Shown in pieces: positions 8,470 through 15,811 of a DNA stretch of 34,255 nt. The notes beneath the pieces are model-generated. The model ran no database searches. It was given only the letters and a program-made list of their open reading frames with translations, and had not been told where the DNA came from. Position 1 is the first letter of the stretch. Every line of letters starts with the position of its first letter. The DNA comes from Egaibacter sp046050465. GTDB taxonomy: Bacteria; Pseudomonadota; Gammaproteobacteria; Burkholderiales; Burkholderiaceae_C. The position numbers and the translations under genes are program-made. The stretch spans positions 1 through 34,255 of the forward strand of contig JBJOPS010000038.1 of the NCBI GenBank assembly GCA_046050465.1. The letters run 5' to 3'.

Positions 8470-9657
8470 ATGGCAAAACCACCCCAGAGCCCCACGAACC
8501 GGGCAGGCCACTACGTCGCGCAAAGCACGGGCTACAAAGCCTTTATTCCCGCGCCATTGCCGCCCCTGCCCGATATTGAGTTCGATGGCGAACTGCGCAC
8601 GCTGCTGTCCAACGCCGACCGCGACACGGCTCGTCTGGATGCCATCGCCGCCTTGCTACCCAACCCCGACTTGTTTGTATCCATGTACGTACGCCACGAG
8701 GCCGTGTTGTCATCGCAAATTGAAGGCACCCAAAGCACGCTCGAAGACGTGCTGGCCTTTGAAGCAGATGCCACGCAAAACGACACCCCAAAAGACGTGG
8801 AAGAAGTCGTCAACTACGTGCGCGCCATGAACCATGGGCTCAAACGCCTGAGCCAGGACTTCCCCTTAAGTCTGCGGCTGGTTCGTGAAATCCACGGAGA
8901 GTTGATGCAAAAAGTACGCGGTGGCGATAAATCGCCAGGCGAATTCCGCACCTCGCAAAACTGGATTGGTGGCGCAGGCAGCAGCCTCAGCTCCGCCTTG
9001 TTTGTGCCACCGCCCCCGCAAGAGCTGATGGCAGCGCTGGGTGCGTTTGAAAGTTTTTTGCATGAGGGCAAAAAAACCGTTCCCTTGCTGATTCGCTGCG
9101 GGCTGGCACATGCCCAGTTTGAAACCATTCACCCGTTTCTGGATGGCAATGGGCGCGTTGGGCGCTTGCTGATCACACTGATGCTGTGCGAAGACAAAGC
9201 CTTGTCACGGCCCTTGCTGTACCTGTCTGTCTACCTGAAGGCACACCGCGCCGAATACTATGACCGGCTAACGGCCATCCGCAGCCAGGGCCACTGGGAG
9301 CCCTGGCTCAAATTCTTTTTGCGTGGTGTCAGCATCACGGCTAGAGCAGCAACCCGCACCGCTCATGACATCGTCATGATGCGTGAAAGCCACCGCAGCG
9401 CCGTCATCAAAAGCCCCAAAGCCCTCAAACTGCTTGACTACCTGTACCACCAGCCTCTGGTATCGCCCAAACGCGTTGCCACAGTCGTCGGATGCACCGC
9501 CCCCACAGCGCTCAAGCTCGTCGATGACTTGCAGCAGCGCGGCTGGCTCAAGGAAACGACCGGTCTGGAGCGCAACCGCCTGTACCGCTACCAGCCCTAC
9601 ATGGAACTCTTTCACCGCGAAACGGTAGAAGCCACGTTCGCCGCCCAAAACCCATAA
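8470..9657 (+). CDS. Fic family protein, class II, with C-terminal wHTH
   Basis: Probable AMP-transferase that modifies a hydroxyl group on a target protein. The protein has 395 residues. The N-terminal region carries the inhibitory motif SSQIEG (residues 81-86, matching S/T-x-x-x-E-G), which places it in class II, where an intramolecular helix blocks ATP. The core motif HPFLDGNGRVGR at 221-232 is complete, so the enzyme should be active. A winged helix-turn-helix follows at about 315-375. The architecture resembles Shewanella SoFic. It is the first gene of the inserted block, 18 bp before mod. It may act as a regulator or as an abortive-infection effector; the target cannot be told from sequence. 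Confidence 0.92.
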   Translation: MAKPPQSPTNRAGHYVAQSTGYKAFIPAPLPPLPDIEFDGELRTLLSNADRDTARLDAIAALLPNPDLFVSMYVRHEAVLSSQIEGTQSTLEDVLAFEADATQNDTPKDVEEVVNYVRAMNHGLKRLSQDFPLSLRLVREIHGELMQKVRGGDKSPGEFRTSQNWIGGAGSSLSSALFVPPPPQELMAALGAFESFLHEGKKTVPLLIRCGLAHAQFETIHPFLDGNGRVGRLLITLMLCEDKALSRPLLYLSVYLKAHRAEYYDRLTAIRSQGHWEPWLKFFLRGVSITARAATRTAHDIVMMRESHRSAVIKSPKALKLLDYLYHQPLVSPKRVATVVGCTAPTALKLVDDLQQRGWLKETTGLERNRLYRYQPYMELFHRETVEATFAAQNP

Positions 9658-9675
9658 CGAACCCGCTTCAACCCC

Positions 9676-11349
9676 ATGCCCACCCTAGACTGGCTCAACC
9701 GCGCAAGCGCCTTCACCACCGCCGCCCGCGTGCCCTACCGGCTGCTGGAGCAGGTGTCGGTGCACACACCCGCCGCGCCAACAGCACCCGCTCAGGCGGC
9801 GCTGGTCAGCGCCCCGGCTGGCATTCACGACAACCTGCTCATCCACGGCGACAACCTCGAAGCGCTCAAGGCCCTGCTGCCGTTTTACCGCGGGCAGGTG
9901 AAATGCATCTTCATCGACCCGCCTTACAACACCCAAAGCGCGTTTGAGCATTACGACGATAACCTGGAACACGCCCAGTGGCTGAGCATGATGCTGCCGC
10001 GCCTGCAGCTCTTGCGCGAGCTGCTGCGGGAAGACGGCAGCATTTGGGTGACGATTGATGACAACGAGGGGCATTACCTCAAGGTACTGATGGATGAGGT
10101 GTTTGGGCGGGGGAATTTTGTGGCGAATGTGGTTTGGCAGAAGAAATTCGCACCACAAAACGATGCGAAGTTAATCGATGCCGACCACGATCAGGTACTT
10201 GTCCATAGCAAAAACAAAGAAAAATCAGCGTTCAATTTGCTACCGCGCACCGACGAAATGAATGCGCGATACAAAAATCCTGATGACGACCCACGAGGCC
10301 CATGGACATCGGATAACCCACTGCGACGTGAGTTCCGTGAATACGCCTTTTACGAAATTACTACGCCTGCCGGGCGCAAAGTCTCTCCTCCACCGGGCAG
10401 CTCATGGCGGTTCAACAAAGAGGAAGTGCCTAGATTGATTGCAGAAAATCGACTTTGGTTTGGCATTGATGGTCGAGGGGTTCCGCGCATCAAACGCTTT
10501 CTGAGTGAGGTTAAGGACGGCATCATTGCGCAAACAGTTTGGCCGCAAAGCAGTGTTGGCAATACACAGGAAGCCAAAAAAGAAGTTATCGCGCTGAACC
10601 CAGCCGATATTTTCGACACGCCAAAACCTGAACGCCTAATCCAGCGCATTCTCCACATCGCCACCAACGAAGGCGACCTCGTCCTCGACAGCTTCCTCGG
10701 CTCCGGCACCACCGCCGCTGTCGCCCACAAAATGGGCCGCCGCTGGATCGGCATCGAGATGGGCGAGCACGCCGCCACACACTGCCTGCCGCGTCTGCAA
10801 AAAGTCATCGACGGCGAACAGGGTGGCATCAGCAAGGCAGTGAACTGGGGGCAAACGAGAAACGGCGAGCCGTTTCGCGGCGGCGGCTTCCGCTTCATGC
10901 GGCTCGGCCCCACGGTGTTTGACGAGGCTGGTCGCATTCACCCCGCCGTGCGTTTTGCCACGCTGGCGGCCTTTGTCTGGCAGCAGGAAACCGGTGCCGC
11001 TTTCGACCCACTGGCGGCAAAACCCGGCACCCCGTATCTGGGCACACACTACACTTTTGATAGCTACTCACGCATATTGGACGAGGGCTCAGGGCCAATT
11101 TCACCCTTAAAAACGGCCCAATTTGCCTGCTACCTGCTGTTCAACGGCATTTTGAAAGACAAGCGCCCCGCCAGCGGCAATGTGCTGACCCTGGCCGTGC
11201 TGGACGCGCTACTAGCCCTGCACGCCACCACCGCAGAGCCCACCACGCCCTTGCTGGTCTACGGCGAAGCTTGCCGCCTGGGCGAAGAGCGCTTGAAGCA
11301 GGCCCGGGTGACGTTCAAGCACATTCCTTATGACGTGAGGGCGCAGTAG
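9676..11349 (+). CDS. Type III-like adenine-N6 DNA methyltransferase (Mod)
   Basis: Beta-class methyltransferase: the catalytic DPPY (residues 81-84) comes before the AdoMet-binding DSFLGSGTT (338-346). It has 557 residues, somewhat shorter than typical Mod proteins. Between the motifs, residues about 150-315 form the target recognition region; the DNA there (10130-10640) is visibly poorer in GC than the flanks, suggesting exchange of specificity. It would methylate one strand of an asymmetric site and form a complex with Res, encoded 1 kb downstream. Residues about 462-480 are encoded by dispersed repeat copy B and precede the conserved YLLFNGIL segment, so this is another in-frame repeat insertion. 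Confidence 0.92.
   Translation: MPTLDWLNRASAFTTAARVPYRLLEQVSVHTPAAPTAPAQAALVSAPAGIHDNLLIHGDNLEALKALLPFYRGQVKCIFIDPPYNTQSAFEHYDDNLEHAQWLSMMLPRLQLLRELLREDGSIWVTIDDNEGHYLKVLMDEVFGRGNFVANVVWQKKFAPQNDAKLIDADHDQVLVHSKNKEKSAFNLLPRTDEMNARYKNPDDDPRGPWTSDNPLRREFREYAFYEITTPAGRKVSPPPGSSWRFNKEEVPRLIAENRLWFGIDGRGVPRIKRFLSEVKDGIIAQTVWPQSSVGNTQEAKKEVIALNPADIFDTPKPERLIQRILHIATNEGDLVLDSFLGSGTTAAVAHKMGRRWIGIEMGEHAATHCLPRLQKVIDGEQGGISKAVNWGQTRNGEPFRGGGFRFMRLGPTVFDEAGRIHPAVRFATLAAFVWQQETGAAFDPLAAKPGTPYLGTHYTFDSYSRILDEGSGPISPLKTAQFACYLLFNGILKDKRPASGNVLTLAVLDALLALHATTAEPTTPLLVYGEACRLGEERLKQARVTFKHIPYDVRAQ
11057..11115 (+). repeat. Dispersed short repeat, copy B (inside mod)
   Basis: Contains GATAGCTACTCACGCATATT, then GGACGAGGGCTCAGGGCCAA and a TTTCACCC tail. 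It lacks the left GCTAC arm. It is read in a register different from copy A, giving DSYSRILDEGSGPISP in Mod. Confidence 0.8.
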
Positions 11350-11412
11350 GGGATTTACTTTCTCGAAGATTGGCCCAAGTATGGTGACTTCGCAACGACA
11401 AGAACAAGAACA

Positions 11413-12219
11413 ATGAAAACAGCCAACTACTTTGTGGACGAATCTGGAGACGGGGTTCTGTTTGGGGCGCAGGGCCGCAGCCTGCTGGCGCAAGATGCAG
11501 TGCCCAAGCATTTCATCTTGGGCCTGCTGGAGGTGGCGCAGCCAGACGCGCTGGCAGCCGAAATGGGGGCTTTGCGGCAGGCCTTGCTCAAAGACCCCTA
11601 TTTCAGGAATGTGCCTTCGATGCAGACCGGTGCTGGCAAAACCGCCAGAATGTTTCATGCCAAGGACGATTTGCCTGAGGTCCGGCGCGAAGTTTTCCAG
11701 TTGCTACAGCGGCACTCGGTCAAGTTCTTTGCCGTGGTGCGGGACATGCGCGCCGTGCTGACGTATGAGTTGGAACGCAGGCGTCGCGATAACACTTACC
11801 GTTACAAGCCAGATGGTTTGTATGACTCGACCGTGTCAAGGCTGTTCAAGGATCGGTTGCATTCCTACGAGCAGTGTCATATCTGCTTTGCCAAGCGCGG
11901 GCAATCTGACCGCACGCATGCGTTCGAAAACGCCTTGTCAGTAGCCCGGCAGCGGTTTGAGTTGAAGTGGGAGCGCGCAGTAACGACGCAAGTGAACGTC
12001 TTGGTTAAGGCCTCTGCCAAAGAGCCCTGTTTGCAGGCGGCAGATTATTTTCTGTGGGCACTTCAACGCTACTACCGCTCTGGGGAAGGCCGCTTCATCG
12101 AGACAATGTGGGAGAAGGTTGGCATTGTCCACGCCGTTGATGAGCTGGACCAGGCTCCTTACGGCAATTACTACACCAAGAAAAAGCCGCTGCCTGCAAT
12201 TACAGGAGCGGCTTCATGA
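11413..12219 (+). CDS. DUF3800 domain protein
   Basis: A 268-residue protein with the family hallmarks: FVDESGD at residues 7-13, FHAKDD at 81-86 and LQAADYFLWALQRYY at 207-221. The acidic residues Asp9, Glu10 and Asp211 suggest a metal-dependent, RNase H-like nuclease fold; this is an inference, as the family has no settled function. DUF3800 genes often lie beside restriction or other defence genes. It begins 63 bp after mod without a clear ribosome binding site; the leader has the small repeat ACAAGAACAAGAACA (11398-11412). Its stop codon overlaps the next small ORF. Confidence 0.85.
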   Translation: MKTANYFVDESGDGVLFGAQGRSLLAQDAVPKHFILGLLEVAQPDALAAEMGALRQALLKDPYFRNVPSMQTGAGKTARMFHAKDDLPEVRREVFQLLQRHSVKFFAVVRDMRAVLTYELERRRRDNTYRYKPDGLYDSTVSRLFKDRLHSYEQCHICFAKRGQSDRTHAFENALSVARQRFELKWERAVTTQVNVLVKASAKEPCLQAADYFLWALQRYYRSGEGRFIETMWEKVGIVHAVDELDQAPYGNYYTKKKPLPAITGAAS

Positions 12220-12329
12220 ATCGAGGTGAGGATATAGGATTGCGCGACGCGGTTGCCCTTGCTTTGCATTCTCACGGCATGGAGCCGAATTTTGTCCTCA
12301 CATCCAAATTGTACGATATCTGTGGATAA
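12216..12329 (+). CDS. Small ORF of 37 codons between DUF3800 gene and res
   Basis: Starts at ATG 12216, overlapping the DUF3800 stop codon as ATGA, and ends with TAA at 12327-12329. An AGGAG site at 12204-12208 stands 7 bases before the start, the best ribosome binding site in the block. The product begins MNRGEDIGLRDAVALALHSH and ends in LTSKLYDICG; I recognise no family. It is in the same frame as res but separated from it by three stop codons, so it is not a simple extension of Res. It could be a small subunit or regulator, or merely a coupling leader for res. Confidence 0.55.
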   Translation: MNRGEDIGLRDAVALALHSHGMEPNFVLTSKLYDICG

Positions 12330-12359
12330 CTTTGTCGATAACCTGTTTACTGGATGTGA

Positions 12360-15059
12360 ATGACCACTCTCACCCTAAAGTCCTACCAACAAACCGCCCT
12401 GGACAGCCTGGCAGCCTTTGCCCGCACCGCCCAGCTCAAAGGCCCGGCTTTGGCGTTTGGCGAGCTGGCCGGGCGGCCTTACAACCCGGACCCGTTTGGC
12501 GCGGTGCCCTGCATTTGCCTGCGCATTCCCACGGGCGGGGGCAAGACGCTGCTGGCGGCGCATGCGGTGAATGTGCTGGCGCGGGAGTGGCGGGCCACCG
12601 ACGCGCCGGTAGCGGTGTGGCTGGTGCCCAGCGACACCATTCGCAGCCAGACGCTCAAAGCCCTGCAAACTACAGGCCATCCGTACCGGGAGGCGCTGGA
12701 GGCCAGCTACGGCGCGGGGGTGCGCGTCTGCGTGCTGGAAGACCTGGCGAATATCGCACCGCCAGATTGGGGCCAGCGTGCCGTGGTGGTGGTGGCGACC
12801 ATCCAGAGTTTTCGCATTGACGACACCGACAAGCGCAACGTGTACAGCTTTTCCGAGGCGTTTGAGCGGCATTTCAAGGGCTGTGACGAGCAGCGCCTGC
12901 GGGTGTTGCGCGATCTGCCGGATTCGATGGTCACCGCTGAAGAAGCGGGCAGCGACAAAACCGGTGTGCTGGCGGGCTTTGTCGGCCAGCCGCGCTGGAG
13001 CCTGGCCAACTGGCTGGCGCTGCACGAGCCGCTCTTGATGGTGGACGAGGCGCACAACACCAAGACGGACAAGAGCTTTACCGCGCTCAAGCGGTTGAAC
13101 CCCAGCGCCATACTGGAACTCACGGCCACGCCCATCCCCACCAAAACCAACGTGCTGTATCACGTGAGCGCACAAGAGCTGGCTGCGCAGAGCATGATCA
13201 AACTGCCCATTGCGCTGGCCGAGCACCCTGAAGGCTGGCAGCAGGCGGTGTTTGCTGCGGTGCAGACACGACTTGGCCTGGAAGCCGAGGCGCTGAAGGA
13301 CGAGGCGGCGGGCCACGGCTATGTGCGGCCGATCGTGCTGTTTCAGGCGCAAAACCAAACTCAGGATGGAGGCGACGAGGTGCCGCCTGAGAAGCTGCGC
13401 AAACATCTGGAAGACGAACTGCACATTCCCAAAGAGCAGATCAAGGTGGCCACGGGCGACACGCGGGAGCTTGAGGGGCTGGACCTGGCCGCCCGCGACT
13501 GCCCGGTGCGCTTTGTGATTACCGTGCAGGCGCTGCGCGAGGGCTGGGACTGCCCGTTTGCCTATGTGCTGTGCTCGCTGCAAAAGCTTTCCAGCGCCAC
13601 GGCGGTGGAGCAGTTGCTGGGCCGCGTGCTGCGCATGCCTTACGCCAGTGCGCGGGGGCGCACGGCGCTGAACAGGGCTTATGCGCATGTGTGTGAGGCA
13701 AAGTTTTCCACCGCCGCTCACGAGCTGGCCGACCGGTTGATCAACAACATGGGCTTTGAGGCGCTGGACGTGGCCTCCATGGTGGTGCAGCAGTCCACCT
13801 TGCCGCTTTTTGATGGATATGAAGGAAATCAGCCCTTAGCCCCCGTCCAATATGCACCAGTAGCTACTATTTTTGTAGCAAATTCCCTCTCGCCGGAGCT
13901 GCAGGTTGCGGCAGGTGTCAAGGTGGTGCAGATGGGTGGCGAGCAGACTTTGGTGGTTACCGGGCACATCGGCCCCGAGGTGGAGGCCCAGTTGGTGGCC
14001 CAGGTGCGCGGCGCCAAAAAGCAGGAGCAGGTGCTGGCCAAGGTGGCGCAGCACAATGCGCTGGTGGCGGCTCAGTCAGCCCCGGCGTCGCGTGGCGAGC
14101 GCTTTGCGCCCATTCCCACGCTGGGCTACCGCAGCACGCCGCAAGGCCAGCTGTGGCCGCTGGAGCGTGAAGCCGTGCTGGAAGCGGTGGAGCTGGATTT
14201 GCTAACCGCCGACGCCATTGCGTTGCCCGGCTTTCAGGTGGTGGAGCAGTCCAACACGTTCGAGATTTACCTGAAAGACTCGCAGGTCAAGCTACGGGCT
14301 GCCGATGCCAACCAGATCGCCTTTGACTATGGCTCCAGCACCATCACGGTAGACGATTTGGTGCGCTGGCTGGACCAGTCGCTGTTCCAAAAACTGCCCG
14401 AGCTGACACAAGGGCAGCGAACGAGCTATTTCGCCGCTGTTGTCAGCTATTTGATCAACGAAAAGAACATACCGCTGGTCACCTTGGCAAAAACCCGTTT
14501 CAGGCTGGCGCAGGATATTGAAGCGCGGGTGAGCGACCTGAAAGACAAGGCGGCCCAAGCCCAGTTTTACCAGCTGGTGCTGCAAGAGGCCTGGGATATT
14601 GAGCCCGACTGGACGCGGCCCCTGCTGTTTGAGGCCAATCGCTATCCCGTGCCCGCCGGGTCGCGCTACAGCGGGCGTTACCAGTTCAACAAGCACTTTT
14701 ACCCCGTTCAAGCGGATTTGAAGGACGGGGGCGAGGAGTTCTTCTGCGCGCAGTTGGTAGATAACCACGCGAAGGTGAAGCACTGGGTTCGCAACCTGAC
14801 TACCGCGCCTTGCGGCTTTGCGCTGGCCACGTCCAGAGGGCGGTTTTTCCCGGACTTTGTGGCCGAATTGCAAGACGGACGCATTGCCGTCATCGAATAC
14901 AAGGGCGCGCACCTGCTGAACGACCCGTATGAGATTGAAAAGCGGCAAATAGGCGAACTTTGGGCGCGCAAGAGCCAGGGGAAGTGCCTGTTCGGGCAAA
15001 TCACCAAAGAGCGGGCCGGGGTAGGAACGTCCGGGCAACTGGACGCGCTGCTCGCATGA
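12360..15059 (+). CDS. Type III-like restriction subunit (Res), SF2 helicase plus PD-(D/E)XK nuclease
   Basis: ATP-dependent restriction subunit of 899 residues. Helicase motifs in order: motif I TGGGKT (58-63), motif II DEAH (229-232), motif III TAT (255-257), LREGWDCPF (392-400) and motif VI QLLGRVLRMP (418-427). The C-terminal nuclease has PDFVAEL (831-837) and EYK (846-848), with Asp832, Glu846 and Lys848 as the catalytic set. All key residues are present, so cleavage should be possible together with Mod. Residues about 488-508 are encoded by dispersed repeat copy C. The start ATG at 12360 has only a weak GGAT upstream. The TGA stop overlaps the ATG of lipB. Confidence 0.92.
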   Translation: MTTLTLKSYQQTALDSLAAFARTAQLKGPALAFGELAGRPYNPDPFGAVPCICLRIPTGGGKTLLAAHAVNVLAREWRATDAPVAVWLVPSDTIRSQTLKALQTTGHPYREALEASYGAGVRVCVLEDLANIAPPDWGQRAVVVVATIQSFRIDDTDKRNVYSFSEAFERHFKGCDEQRLRVLRDLPDSMVTAEEAGSDKTGVLAGFVGQPRWSLANWLALHEPLLMVDEAHNTKTDKSFTALKRLNPSAILELTATPIPTKTNVLYHVSAQELAAQSMIKLPIALAEHPEGWQQAVFAAVQTRLGLEAEALKDEAAGHGYVRPIVLFQAQNQTQDGGDEVPPEKLRKHLEDELHIPKEQIKVATGDTRELEGLDLAARDCPVRFVITVQALREGWDCPFAYVLCSLQKLSSATAVEQLLGRVLRMPYASARGRTALNRAYAHVCEAKFSTAAHELADRLINNMGFEALDVASMVVQQSTLPLFDGYEGNQPLAPVQYAPVATIFVANSLSPELQVAAGVKVVQMGGEQTLVVTGHIGPEVEAQLVAQVRGAKKQEQVLAKVAQHNALVAAQSAPASRGERFAPIPTLGYRSTPQGQLWPLEREAVLEAVELDLLTADAIALPGFQVVEQSNTFEIYLKDSQVKLRAADANQIAFDYGSSTITVDDLVRWLDQSLFQKLPELTQGQRTSYFAAVVSYLINEKNIPLVTLAKTRFRLAQDIEARVSDLKDKAAQAQFYQLVLQEAWDIEPDWTRPLLFEANRYPVPAGSRYSGRYQFNKHFYPVQADLKDGGEEFFCAQLVDNHAKVKHWVRNLTTAPCGFALATSRGRFFPDFVAELQDGRIAVIEYKGAHLLNDPYEIEKRQIGELWARKSQGKCLFGQITKERAGVGTSGQLDALLA
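13821..13882 (-). repeat. Dispersed short repeat, copy C (inside res, antisense)
   Basis: On the minus strand it reads TTTGCTACAAAAATAGTAGC, TACTGGTGCATATTGGAC, then GGGGGCTAAGGGCTGATTTC, matching copies A, B and D. In Res it is read from the opposite strand, adding about 21 residues between LPLFDGYE and the LSPELQV segment without a stop or frameshift. Confidence 0.8.
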
Positions 15060-15793
15060 GTATTGAAGTTCATCAGCTTGGCCGGGTGGACTACGCGCCC
15101 ACCTACATCGCCATGCAGGAATTCACAAGCCAAAGAGGCATCCAGCCCTCACCGGATATGCCTGACCAGCTATGGATTTGTGAGCATCTGCCGGTTTTTA
15201 CCCAAGGGCTGGCCGGCAAGCCGGGCCACCTGCTGAACCCCGGCGACATCCCGGTGGTGCAGACCAACCGCGGCGGGCAGGTGACCTACCACGGCCCCGG
15301 TCAGGTGGTGGCTTACCCGCTGATCGACCTCAAACGCGCAGGCTACTTCGTGAAGGAATACGTTTACCGCATCGAGGAAGCCGTGATCCGCACGCTGGAT
15401 GTGTTTGGCGTCACCGGGCACCGCGTGGCTGGCGCGCCCGGCATCTACGTGCGGCTGGAAGACCCAGGCTCCCACGCGCTACTACCCCAGCGCCCTCAAA
15501 AAATAGAGCCACTTAATGGGAGTCTTAATGGGGGTCAGATTCCCATTAAATCTGAGCCAGACTTTGCTGGCCTCGGCAAAATCGCCGCGCTGGGCATCAA
15601 GGTCAGCCGCAACTGCACCTACCACGGCGTGGCGCTGAACGTGGCGATGAACCTGGAACCCTTCTCGCGCATCAACCCCTGTGGCTACACGGGCCTGCAA
15701 ACCGTGGACCTTTCTACAATTGGGGTATCTGTCGGCTGGGCTGAGGCCGCCGACGTTTTGAGCCGCAAGCTCGTTACCTATCTGGCACCTTAA
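15056..15793 (+). CDS. lipB: Octanoyl-[acyl-carrier-protein]:protein N-octanoyltransferase
   Basis: Transfers octanoate from acyl carrier protein to lipoyl domains, the first step of lipoate assembly. The protein has 245 residues. NRGGQVTYHGPGQVVAYPLI (71-90) forms the substrate pocket; the catalytic pair is Lys175 in GLGKIAALGIKVSR and Cys209 in INPCGYTGLQ. The ATG at 15056 overlaps the res stop (ATGA) and gives the family start MSIEVHQLGRVDY. Residues about 147-168, just before the catalytic lysine loop, are an extra stretch encoded by a palindromic repeat. Expression must now pass through the upstream restriction genes unless a promoter lies inside res. Confidence 0.96.
   Translation: MSIEVHQLGRVDYAPTYIAMQEFTSQRGIQPSPDMPDQLWICEHLPVFTQGLAGKPGHLLNPGDIPVVQTNRGGQVTYHGPGQVVAYPLIDLKRAGYFVKEYVYRIEEAVIRTLDVFGVTGHRVAGAPGIYVRLEDPGSHALLPQRPQKIEPLNGSLNGGQIPIKSEPDFAGLGKIAALGIKVSRNCTYHGVALNVAMNLEPFSRINPCGYTGLQTVDLSTIGVSVGWAEAADVLSRKLVTYLAP
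15512..15555 (+). repeat. REP-like palindromic insertion inside lipB
   Basis: CTTAATGGG occurs twice (15512-15520 and 15524-15532). The second copy pairs with CCCATTAA (15542-15549), and TCAGAT (15535-15540) pairs with ATCTGA (15550-15555). The GGGGTCAGATTCCCATTA motif resembles repeats that accompany REP-associated transposases. It is unrelated to repeat copies A-E and is read in frame as LNGSLNGGQIPIKSE. Confidence 0.65.
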
Positions 15794-15811
15794 GCGGCTG
15801 CCAAACGCATC

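Larger units (their letters stand above)
8352..15055 (+). mobile_element. Inserted defence block between DUF493 and lipB
   Basis: The order DUF493-lipB-lipA is contiguous in many proteobacteria (family knowledge), whereas here five genes lie between DUF493 and lipB: fic, mod, a DUF3800 gene, a small ORF and res. All are on the same strand as the host operon. No integrase, transposase, tRNA or long flanking repeat is visible. A 5-bp match, TGAGT, stands at both junctions (8349-8353 and 15057-15061). The block ends exactly at the lipB start codon. Calling it an insertion is an inference from gene order. Confidence 0.7.

Noticed and set aside
11398..11412. ACAAGAACAAGAACA short repeat before the DUF3800 gene as a phase-variation tract
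   Set aside because: Only two and a half units and outside the coding frame of mod, so slippage is unlikely to matter.
12330..12359. Frameshifted or broken longer res N-terminus joining the small ORF
   Set aside because: The two are in the same frame but three stop codons lie between them, and Res already begins with the family-typical LKSYQQTALDSL.
12375..13721. Minus-strand open frame of 448 codons inside res
   Set aside because: It has no family features, is His/Arg-rich as expected for an antisense shadow, and the plus-strand helicase motifs are continuous there.
8352..15059. CRISPR array, integrase, transposase or tRNA attachment site in or around the defence block
   Set aside because: I looked for regularly spaced repeats, recombinase motifs and tRNA ends and saw none; the mode of entry stays open.
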